From: Lepraria neglecta | Taxonomy: Eukaryota > Ascomycota > Lecanoromycetes > Lecanorales > Stereocaulaceae | Length of the DNA stretch: 64,000 bases | Direction of reading: 5' to 3' | Assembly: GCA_033220425.1 (NCBI GenBank) | Contig: CM065646.1 | Coordinates: 813,501-877,500 of the forward strand | Shown: in pieces, positions 56,283 to 64,000 of the stretch | Layout of the letters: each line of letters opens with the position of its first letter | Position numbering within the stretch: the first letter of the stretch is position 1 | Translations under genes and position numbers: made by a program | Notes under the pieces: generated by a model | What the model was told of the DNA's origin: nothing | The model's database searches: none | The model's input: the letters and a program-made list of their open reading frames with translations, nothing else

Positions 56283-57071
56283 CAAGACTCCTAAAGAGGT
56301 GCAAACGGCTGATAAATCTCGGAGTTAGCGAGCTATATGTAGCGAGACACCTCCAGTCAGGGACAAATACCAGTGGCGAGTCGCTCGAGAACGAAACACC
56401 GAAAGCAGTTAGCACCTACGAGGAGCACAACTCGAGGAAAACCTCAGCGCGCGTCTTCCGTCACCAGGTATCAACCGTGTTCCCCGGGCGAGCAGGAGGA
56501 TTCCCGAGTAGGCAGGAGGATTCCCGAGTGCGGCCTGGGGTGTCATCCTCCAAGTTCCCGTGTTGGTAATCGTCTTTCTCGCGCTCCGTACGGCGGACAT
56601 TTCTTTGCGTCTGATGAGTGAGCCAACTTGCCTACCTAGGAAAGCTGATGACGATCGCTCAGGTATTTGGAGCAAGTTATTACGACCAACGCCCGACTGC
56701 ACTAGGCTTACAAGACTTAGACACGTAAATCCTTCTGAATCTTGAAACATACGTCCCCTTAGACACGTCAGAATGGTGGCCGCTAACGACCTGGTCTCAG
56801 CCATCGGTCTTGGCTGCATAGGCATGTCCTTTGGCTACACCTGGAATGGCGGAAAAGACGACGAGGCCTAGTGCTTCGAGGTGTTTGTTGCCTCAGTCTT
56901 TACCGGTGAATGCGCGTGCCATGCTCGGGCATCAGCTTCACGCGGGGCTGCCTGCGTATTCCTCCATCCAGGAACCTCTTTGATGCTTGACCGAGGTTTT
57001 ATGGCCCGGAGAACAATCTAGAGGCGGACCTGGTTTTTGAGAATGGTAGCATAGTAAGAATAAGGAGGGCA
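56283..57071. other. Cluster intergenic region with aldo/keto-reductase relic
   Basis: Between the Tc1 derivative and the methyltransferase. No complete gene. A short direct repeat, GGAGGATTCCCGAGT twice, lies at about 56505-56530. The aldo/keto-reductase fragment is listed separately. Confidence 0.5.
56773..56871 (+). pseudogene. N-terminal fragment of an aldo/keto reductase
   Basis: Thirty-two codons from ATG 56773 to TAG 56871. The sequence LVSAIGLGCIGMSFGYTWNG followed by GKDDEA matches the first beta-strand and loop of NADPH-dependent aldo/keto reductases (typical G-L-G-C-M-G-M-S). Nothing of the rest of the barrel can be found downstream. It is probably the only remains of a tailoring reductase that once belonged to this cluster. 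Confidence 0.6.
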
Positions 57072-58599
57072 ATGTTTAAAGACCATACTATCCAAGACTC
57101 GCCTCAAGTGAAAAGTTCATACCCTAAGTAACAACGACGCAACTTACACGCCCAACTCAGCACACCGGCGCAACCATAGGCGTCGTCACCAATGGCAACA
57201 AGAATGGGGCCCTCTTTTCTACCGACATTCTCGCTCTTGCGTTGGACATTATGAACCACGCGGCCAATATCAAGACGCTGCTCGCCTCCCAGAACCTCCC
57301 CGCTCCAAACTTTTCGCCTGACTCGCCCGAGCTGCCCGACACACCCGAACATGCCGCCCTGCGCAGCAGACTCGTGGCCTCGCTCGACGATCTACGCCTG
57401 CTCGTCGTCGGCCCGCGGACCACGATGCGCAGCCTGATCGGCTCGAGCAACGACCTGGCCGCCCTCCAGGTCGCCTTTGAGTTTGGCTTCTTCACCATTG
57501 TGCCCGTGGCGGAAGAAGAGGGCATCGCCGTAGAAGAGGTCGCCCGGCAGGCGGGCATGGACGCAGGCCGGGCGCGGCAGGTGCTGAGGTTCCTATGCAC
57601 GCATCGCATCTTCCGGGAGGTCAAGGACGGCTGGTTCGCACACACGGCAAGCAGCGCGGCCTTTGGGCGGGACGAGAACCTGATAGGGCTCGGACAATAT
57701 TCGTGAGCTTCCTTTCCCCCTTCCCCACCACGTCTTCAAGGGCTTTCCAATTATAAGAACTTACGTGGTTGGCGCGCAGGATGGATGATATGTTCAAGTC
57801 CGCCTCTTTGACGGCCGACTGCATCAAGGCGTCCCCTCAAGTCTCGGACCTCGTCCATTCGCCCTTTACGACGCGTCTGGGTGCGACCATATTTGAGTAC
57901 TACGAGAAAACCCCAGAGCACGCTGCCCGGTTTGCCAAGGCCATGGCGGGTGTTACAACCAGTAAGTCTGGAACCTTCTTCTTTGACCGCAATACAATGG
58001 CTAACAGACCTAGCCCCCCAGTCGACCGCAAACCTAGCACACTCGGTGATGTGTTCCCATGGGACACCCCCAGGGGCACAGTGGTCGACGTGGGCGGCGG
58101 CAGCGGACACGTCTCGATCGCGCTGGCGCGCCGGTTCCCGCACCTCTCCTTCCGCGTTCAGGATAGCGAGAAAATGCTCGCCCAGGGCCGGCGCGTCCTC
58201 GCCAAGGAGGACCCGGCCGTGGCCAGCCGCATCGAGCTGCAGCAGCACGACTTCTTCCAGCCGCAGCAGCCCGGCGGCAACGCCGTCGCGGCCTTCTTCC
58301 TCCGCCACGTCTTCCACAACTGGGCCGACGCCGACTCGACGGCCATCCTCCGCGCGCTCGTGCCCGGCCTCGAGGCCGCGCCCGCGGGAACGCCCATCCT
58401 CATCAGCGACAGGGTGCTGCCGTGCCTGGGTGACGGGACGCCGCTGCACGAGGAGCGCGCGATGCGCCGGCAGGACATCATGATGCTGGTGGGACTGGGC
58501 GCCAAGGAGCGCACCCGCGCCGAGTGGGAGGCCCTGTTCCGGGCGGCCCTGTTCCGGGCGGCCGACGAGAGGCTCGAGCTGAAGAGGGTGCACGCGTAG
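57072..58599 (+). CDS. SAM-dependent O-methyltransferase (COMT-like family 2), 465 aa
   Basis: Exons 57072-57107, 57161-57702 and 57780-58599 total 1398 nt. The first 12-codon exon is inferred from an in-phase GT-AG intron; coding-like sequence continues upstream of MNHAAN as TNGNKNGALFSTDILALALD. The N-terminal dimerisation/winged-helix domain contains DLAALQVAFEFGFFTIVPVA and DAGRARQVLRFLCTHRIF. The Rossmann domain has the SAM motif VVDVGGGSGHVSIALARRFP near residue 293 and the catalytic His in FFLRHVFHNWADADS near 370. It resembles methyltransferases that act on hydroxylated aromatic polyketides in aflatoxin and cercosporin-type pathways. A GTAAGT...ACAG stretch at 57961-58006 looks like an intron but its removal would break the frame, so I leave it in. 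An exact 12-bp tandem duplication (CTGTTCCGGGCGGC, about 58530-58560) repeats ALFRA. Confidence 0.85.
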
Positions 58600-59144
58600 G
58601 GGCAGTCGGCGCTGTTGGAAGTTGTGCTGAGGAAATGAGCCACTGTGTGCGTGCATAATAAGAGAGAGGTAGCTCGCGGTTCCGCTTGCCGGGTGCCAAG
58701 ATGATGAGGGGAATTCGGTTTAGTACCTAGATTGGTAGATGGTCTTTCTTGTGTGTGCGAACACCCAGGTTCAACACAGTCCTTCATTGGCTCGAACTGA
58801 AAAATGTTGTCTGACACTAATGATCCTTGATGGTTCAATAGCACGCACGTGGCCTGGTCCAGTGCTTTTAATGTGATCCCTCGCTGTGAACTTCCTCCTT
58901 TTGGTGAAAGTGAAAAGGTATAAAGGGGACTAAATAAGTCGTCAACAAACTCTTTCATTTAGAGTTTCTGAGTTCAATGTTTGGCTCTCGATAGGCATCA
59001 ATGTCGTCGACATCTAAAAAATTACAAACGTCTATTCCATGCAAGACCGTGGCCCTGACTTTGGGTTTGGACTACAGAGACACAACCGAGGCAAACGATT
59101 CAAGCCACCTTTGAGGTCGTCCACCTCCCCATTCACCCCCTTCC
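58600..59144. other. Intergenic, convergent 3' regions of methyltransferase and dehydrogenase
   Basis: No gene recognised. Both neighbours end into it. Confidence 0.5.
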
Positions 59145-60078
59145 CTAGGACCGTTTGACCTGACTCAAGCCCCGTGCCGAGTTGATCAACCTATCCACCA
59201 ACCACGTAATGTTCAACCAGCTCGCCCACCGCACCAAGGGAGCAAACGCCCCGTGCCAGATGACGCCCCTGGCCCCGCCGAGGATGTCCTTGACCAGCTT
59301 TCCGGCGAGCACATCGACGTTCATGGCCTGGCGCTGGTGGTCCATCCGCTCCTTCCACGCCGCGTCCTGGACGCCGTGGTAGTACGACGTCTCGGGCAGG
59401 TCCATGGGACTACCGGGCTTACCGAACATGGGCGTGTCGACGGACCCGCATATGGACGTCACGACGCGCACGCCCAGCGGCTCGAGCTCGACCCGCAGGG
59501 TTTCCGACATGCGCGCCACGGCGGACTTGGAACTGGCGAAAATGCCTGATCAAGAGCGCGCGCGTGGCTGGGTTAGCCTCACTGCCCAGAGAGAGAGAGA
59601 GAGAGTTGCAAGCGCTGGCCGACGGAGACTTACCCGCCCACACCATGTTCAGGGCCCCGTCAATGGAGCTCTGGTTGGAGACAACCCCCTTGGCCTCGAT
59701 AAGCAGGGGCGCAAACGCCTGGACCATAGCAAGAGGGCCCCAGACGTTGACGTCGTACAGCCTCTTCGCCTCGGCGACGTCGGTGTCTAGCAGTGGGCTG
59801 TTGAATTCGACGCCAGCGTTGTTCACCAGGACATCGAGGCTCCCGCCCGTGCGTTTCGCGACTATCTCCTTGCACTGCACGATGGTCTTTGGGACGGTCA
59901 CGTCCAGCTCGAGGATCTCGATGTCGCTTAGCTCGGCGAGGTCGGCGGCCTTGGAGGGATTGCGCGCCGTAGCGAAGACGTAGAACCCTCGCTGGTGAAA
60001 GTTCTTGGCCATGGCCCAGCCGATGCCGCCGGTGCTGCAGCCCGTGATCAAGACCGTCTTCTTCAGTACAGTTGCCAT
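59145..60078 (-). CDS. Short-chain dehydrogenase/reductase, AYR1-like, 281 aa, catalytic Tyr replaced
   Basis: Exons on the minus strand 60078-59634 and 59545-59145 total 846 nt; the 88-nt intron contains a CT-dinucleotide run. The Rossmann motif LITGCSTGGIG (TGxxxGxG) is near residue 11, NAD(P) motif NNAG is in DVLVNNAGVEF near 94, and the Ser of the catalytic set is in SNQSSIDG near 138. At the YxxxK position the sequence reads GIFASSKSAV: Phe at about 151 with Lys at 155. All active classical SDRs keep this Tyr, so activity is doubtful. The C-terminal part (SETLRVELEPLGVRVVTSIC) and a hydrophobic/basic end resemble 1-acyl-dihydroxyacetone-phosphate reductase-type enzymes. Divergent from the laccase relic and inside the cluster. 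Confidence 0.85.
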
Positions 60079-60730
60079 ATTGTAGTAGTTATTGGTGTGG
60101 AAGACGGCGAAATGGACAATTAAGTAGAATAATACGTTTTTTTTGACAATAATAATAAGCGGAAGCTTCAATCTTACATAGTAGCTGATGGGATTTTGTC
60201 TAAGGGAGAGCTAGAACGTTATTTGTAAGCATGATACTCTCCCTTCCCTCGGATTTACTTGTTAGTAAAAGGTCCGTAAGTCCGAACACGCTGAATTGGG
60301 GAAAGTAGGGCGGGCGGGAATAGCAACTCGAGAATCAGAGTATTTATAAACGCCTCCCTTGTGCATAAAGGGGTAACGTCTTTGCCCACCGCCTACAACA
60401 AATCATGCTATTCTCCTTGTGGTGTGCCACTTCTGACATTTGCATGCAACCCCGAAGATGCCTTCCCGAATATGTACCTGAATGGTGCCCATGTCAGCTG
60501 ATCCCCGAACTACATCCCCAAGTTCATTATGTCGGGCAACATGATGCCATGAGTTTTGGAAGAAGCCATTATAACCATAGCAACTTATTAACATGCGACT
60601 TAGAAGATACCATGATGTACCCGAATTCCCCTCGTGTCCTTGGCTCAGTCGATCACCCTGTTCTAAAGACTTCAATCTTCTTCGAATATCGCACTCTGTC
60701 CGAGCAAGAAGTCACTCGCTATTCGTAACC
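60079..60730. promoter_or_regulatory. Divergent region between dehydrogenase and laccase relic
   Basis: About 0.65 kb between divergent starts. I did not find an exact palindromic TCG(N5)CGA site as used by AflR; TCGCTATTCGT at 60716-60726, a few bases before the laccase ATG, is a near match only. Confidence 0.35.
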
Positions 60731-62041
60731 ATGGCACTTTCTTTCCTCTCCCTGCTCGCCCTCGCAGCAGCAGGGACCTCGGCCGTCTCCATCCCCGGCA
60801 CCGCCAGCCCAGCCAGCCAATCTCCAGCCCTTTCAGTCCGCGATAGCTTCTATCGGTATCGTCGTGGCCGTAATACCGGCAACCTGACCAGCGGATGCTA
60901 GAACGGCCCGACGTCCCGTCAATGCTGGGGCGAGTACGACATCAACACCAACTACTACGACACGGTCTTTTACACGAACCGCACAGTCGAGTACTGGCTG
61001 ACTCTCGAGGAGATCGACTGCGCACCAGACGGGTACCAGCGGAAATGCCTGACGGCCAACGGGACCATGCCGGGCCCAGCAATCACAGCCGACTGGGGCG
61101 ACGACGTCGTCGTCGTCCACGTGACCAACAACATTGCGACCAACGGCTCGGCCATCTACTGGCACGGCGTGCGGCAGCTCAACAACAACGCGAACGACGG
61201 GACACCCGGGGTCACGCAATGCCCCATCGCACCCGGGGCGAGCATGACGTACAATTTCCACGCCGACCAGTACGGCACCACCTGGTACTACAGCCACTTC
61301 AGCTTTCAGTACAGCAATGGGCTGTACGGGCCGCTGATCATCAACGGCCCGGCCACGGCCGACTACGACGAGGACCTCGAGGCCGTCTTCATCACAGACT
61401 GGGACCACGTAACGGCCGACGACCACTGGGCTACCATCGCCAACTTCAACGTCACATTTAACGACTCCGACACGGGGCTGATCAACGGCATGAACACGGG
61501 GAATTGCACGGCGGGCAACGCGACGAAGCCGGACCCAAACTGCGTCGGCGAGGGCGAGAAGTTCCAGCTCGTCTTTGAGGCGGGCAAGAAGTATCGCCTT
61601 CGGGTCCTCAACGTCGCGGAGGAGGATTGGGTTCAGTTCAGCATTGACAACCACACCCTGACGGTGATCGCGACCGACTTTGTGCCCATCGTGCCGTACC
61701 AGACGGACAGCGTGCTAATCGACATGGGGCAGCGGTACGACGTCATTGTCGAGGCGAACGCGCCGCCAGGCGACTACTGGCTGCGCAGCGGGTTCGAGCA
61801 GTATTGTATACCCAACGGCGCGGGCCCCAACAACGTCACGGCCATTGTGAGATATAACAGTGACAGCACCGCGATGCCGACGAGCTCGAGCGTGAACGCC
61901 GCGGTGTTAGGGTTAGAGTTCTGCATAGACGAACAGCCCTCGAACTTGGAGCCGTGGGTGCCTATCGACTTGGACATGTCGAACGTGAAGGCGGGCATCC
62001 AGACCGAGCAGGTGTCGCAAGAGTGGGTGGGCTGCACCTGA
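60731..62041 (+). pseudogene. Laccase-like multicopper oxidase, premature stop, lost copper ligands, truncated
   Basis: Secreted multicopper oxidase relic. ATG 60731 starts a signal peptide (MALSFLSLLALAAAGTSAVS). A TAG stop occurs at 60899-60901 just before NGPTSRQCW, and the same frame continues open for another 380 codons. Domain 1 is complete in outline (IDCAPDGYQRKCLTANGTMP, PGVTQCPIAPGASMTYNFHA). Two conserved copper-binding His residues are Tyr: in AIYWHGVRQL (codon 61157-61159) and in TTWYYSHFSFQY (codon 61289-61291); both would be C-to-T changes. Domain 2 (YDEDLEAVFITDWDH, RYDVIVEANAPPGDYWLRSG) is present. The frame ends at 62041 before domain 3, so the type-1 copper site and the HCHIAWH-type motif are missing. 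It cannot be a functional oxidase. In cercosporin-type clusters such enzymes couple polyketide halves. Confidence 0.88.
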
Positions 62042-62123
62042 CTGCATCATGTGACCGAAATGACACAACTCACCACAGCACACCTTCCATCCCATATCAC
62101 AACACTGGTATCCATCGACAACG

Positions 62124-62194
62124 CACCGCACAGCTTGCTATGCACTAGCGGAGCGAAAAGTCGAAGGCGCATGGGGGTCCAGGGGGTGTCCCCT
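62124..62194 (+). repeat. Dispersed direct repeat, copy 1
   Basis: CACCGCACAGCTTGCTATGC followed by AGCGGAGCGAAAAGTCGAAG and a G-rich GGGGGTCCAGGGGGTGTCCC. Copy 2 lies about 600 bp downstream. The pair begins about 80 bp after the truncated end of the laccase relic. Confidence 0.8.
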
Positions 62195-62724
62195 AGAAAT
62201 GTTCCGACTGCTAACACTTATTCTCCTCCTGCCAGTCTGCATATAACATCATCTCTACCATCTCCCGGCCCTGCATCAGCCCTAGTGGAATCTATAATGC
62301 GACAAGTCTCTCTACCACCGCCTTCTCCGCCATCCGCGCATCCACCGCCGCCGCCACCAAGGCCACCACCAAGATAAAGAAGAATTGCCAGCAATACCGT
62401 TAAAGCGAGACATTGGCCAGTCTTCCGCTACGCCACAACCGCTACGTAACGTCAATTGAGGTCAAGTTACTCTTGGGGATGGCCCACTTGTTGCCGAGCG
62501 ACGACGAGACTGTATAGAGCCTCAAGTCTCCCCTTAAAGTTATGCCGCCCGAGATCCTTATGATGATATTCAAGGCTGGTGTGAGCAATCAATGTCCGGA
62601 TGATTATGAGGTTCCTGCTTGGGAAGATGCGTACACGGTAGAGCAGATGGATCGGAAAGCTCCCAAGCAAGTCCTGGACAAACGCATGTTCCTGGATTCA
62701 AGCATGTCGAAGTCTTCGCGCTGC

Positions 62725-62818
62725 CACACACCGCACAGCTCGCTGTGCGCCAGCGGAGCGAAAAGCCGAAGGCGCAGGCCCACCGCAGGTGAAAGTGGGG
62801 TGCAGGGGTTTCCCCCTG
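62725..62818 (+). repeat. Dispersed direct repeat, copy 2
   Basis: CACACCGCACAGCTCGCTGT followed by AGCGGAGCGAAAAGCCGAAG and GGTGCAGGGGTTTCCCCC; about 20 bp longer than copy 1 because of an insertion between the two blocks. Direct orientation. Confidence 0.8.
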
Positions 62819-62877
62819 ATATTCAAAGTGCTCAGTCTCGCCTTCCGTTGTTTTGTTGTCTTCGGATGTGGAGATTT

Positions 62878-62923
62878 GATGTCTCTAATGTCTCTGATGT
62901 CTCTAATGTCTCTGATGCCTCCG
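62878..62923 (+). repeat. Microsatellite, ATGTCTCT(A/G) about five times
   Basis: The 18-bp unit GATGTCTCTAATGTCTCT occurs two and a half times, i.e. about five copies of a 9-bp unit. Confidence 0.85.
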
Positions 62924-63690
62924 TTTGCTCTCTATTCTATTCACCTGGCAAACAAGACGAAAAGCGTTATGGCCTCGAAGTTTAAGTTGAGCAGTTTCCT
63001 TCGTCTTCCCACCCTTATACCCCTAGCACCTACTACCCGCTTATATTAGCTCATTCACTATGTAGGAAAAGAATCATGCGATGTTCAAGCTCCCTACGCT
63101 GCACCTTCCCTCCTGAAGTTCAAGTCGCCTGTCTGTTTCAGGTTTCGACTTGTGACCGGGGGGCTGAACTGACTTTCGAACGAGCACTCACTTAGGCTGC
63201 GCAAGCTTATCTCTGGGCATTGAACCCAGATCAGGATGGCAAATGGCGATTGAAGCGCGGTTAAGAAGGCGCAAAAGTACCTCAGCCTGACGTGGGGGGA
63301 AGAAATCTTGCGAGGCGTAGTACGACATTCCCGACGGGAATCCCATGAGGTGGTGAGCTGACGTAACACATCGGTAAAGCAAGGTAAGACCGGGAAAACA
63401 ACAACGCGAAAAGAGACGCTTCGGGTACGGCGGGGCGTTATCAAATCAATATGATCGGGAACAAGATCACCTTAGATAATTACGCGCTCGGTGTTGACCC
63501 GGAACACTTGCGTTGCGGTTGAAGATACTTAAGACGTAGGGGAGAGAAGGGTTCTTACTCACAGATACTGTGCCCCCTTCGTGCCCTTGATTGTCTGTTA
63601 TGTTCACTGTCTGTAGCGATTCATCATCGCCCCGACGCCCATCCATACCATCCCGTCCCATCCCATCCAGAAAGGCAAGCAACAACAACC

Positions 63691-64000
63691 ATGGGCCCAA
63701 CTCATCCCACCGTCCTCCTTCTTGGGGACCTCACAGACGCATGGGTTGATGGCATGGACTATGTCTTTGGCCAGGCCACAACGACGCCATGACTCCAATC
63801 CTTCTTGGATGACTTGTTCTCTGCCTTTAAGGCCGAGGTGAGAGGCATGGACAGCTTCTTGCAGGAGAGCTTCGGGGCTTGTTCCAACTTCCAAGAGCTC
63901 GCCCAGAAATATCGCCGTTCGAGCGACCAGGTTGGCTTGGTCCACGCCATGCTTCTCTACGCCGTGAGAGCGGTCCTGCTATTAGAGTGCGTCTCCTCTC
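63691..64000 (+). pseudogene. Non-reducing polyketide synthase, SAT-domain start with in-frame stop, runs off the window
   Basis: From ATG 63691 the frame reads like the beginning of a starter-unit:ACP transacylase (SAT) domain, the first domain of fungal non-reducing PKSs. Recognisable pieces are LLLGDLTDAWVDGMDYVFGQ, then SFLDDLFSAFKAEVRGMDSF, NFQELAQKYRRSSDQVGLVH and MLLYAVRAVLLLE. A TGA stop at 63790-63792 interrupts the frame after about 33 residues, at a position where the family has a sense codon, and the match resumes immediately after it. The catalytic part of SAT and all downstream domains (KS, AT, PT, ACP) are beyond the window. The next in-frame ATG is at about 63847. If the stop is real the synthase cannot start normally; a sequencing error cannot be excluded. 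Confidence 0.8.

Larger units (their letters stand above)
62042..63690. other. Cluster intergenic region with repeats, upstream of the PKS
   Basis: No complete gene recognised. Two copies of a roughly 75-95 bp dispersed repeat and a short microsatellite are listed separately. A weak open frame at 62542 (MPPEILMMIFKAG) recalls an F-box start but goes no further. The last few hundred bases before 63691 would be the PKS promoter. Confidence 0.5.

Noticed and set aside
57961-58006. Extra intron in the methyltransferase (GTAAGT...CTAACAG)
   Set aside because: Its 46-nt length would shift the frame and the putative branch site is only a few bases from the acceptor; unspliced sequence stays in frame.
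60079-60730. AflR-type palindromic binding site TCG(N5)CGA upstream of the laccase relic
   Set aside because: Only a near match, TCGCTATTCGT, was seen by eye; too weak to annotate as an operator.
62542-62985. Open frame starting MPPEILMMIF, F-box-like
   Set aside because: Only about ten residues resemble an F-box start; the rest runs into dispersed and simple repeats.
1-64000. CRISPR arrays, bacterial operons, Shine-Dalgarno signals or rRNA genes
   Set aside because: None present; gene structure and content are fungal nuclear.

Overview
The window reads as a chromosome segment of a filamentous ascomycete (Pezizomycotina). Genes carry short introns of about 41-150 nt with GT-AG ends, UTR-sized gaps separate genes on both strands, and the contents are typically fungal: TOK potassium channel, QDE-1-type RNA-dependent RNA polymerase, AflR-type Zn2Cys6 regulator, non-reducing polyketide synthase, and Fot1/pogo and Tc1-like transposons with C-to-T type decay. 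I lean to Leotiomycetes or Dothideomycetes, but that is an impression, not a measurement. LAYOUT: 1-1434 is a stop-riddled Fot1/pogo transposon running off the left edge. 1478-10000 holds an unrecognised protein, a dead allantoate-permease-family MFS transporter, a small secreted protein, a degenerate tandem-repeat block and an annexin-like gene with a charged Ser/Lys-repeat N-terminus. A 299-bp TA-flanked MITE sits at 10471-10769 and looks related to the left-edge transposon. 11344-25500 carries a Vps62-like secreted protein, a septin-like GTPase, a TOK channel with a decayed copy of its own 3' end behind it, a low-complexity membrane protein, an aldo/keto reductase and a DHA1-type MFS transporter. 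26408-49538 is mainly a housekeeping stretch: pantothenate kinase, RNA ligase, ribosomal protein eL37, Elongator subunit Elp6, RNA-dependent RNA polymerase, a long coiled-coil protein, mitochondrial D-lactate dehydrogenase, a two-Myb Tay1/Teb1-like telomere-repeat binder, a small membrane protein and ribosomal protein eS4. Several pairs are divergent with compact shared promoters (eL37/Elp6, coiled-coil/DLD1, Tay1-like/DUF7704-like, eS4/sirtuin). From 49.8 kb to the right edge the window changes character. A frameshifted Hst3/Hst4-like sirtuin is followed by two mutated Tc1/IS630-type transposons, then by a visibly GC-rich secondary-metabolite cluster: AflR-type regulator, O-methyltransferase, short-chain dehydrogenase, laccase-like multicopper oxidase and the SAT-domain start of a non-reducing PKS, with an aldo/keto-reductase relic and a deletion-derivative Tc1 element between them. 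The gene set resembles aromatic polyketide clusters of the aflatoxin, cercosporin or perylenequinone sort. Most of the cluster is broken: the PKS and laccase have in-frame stops, the laccase has lost two copper-ligand histidines and its third domain, and the dehydrogenase has Phe at the catalytic Tyr position. HOW THEY FIT: the left and middle blocks are ordinary core genome punctuated by transposon scars. The right block looks like a decaying aromatic-polyketide cluster in a transposon-rich compartment, with regulator and methyltransferase still open. All splice models below were read by eye; exon lengths were checked to sum to a multiple of three where coordinates are given.
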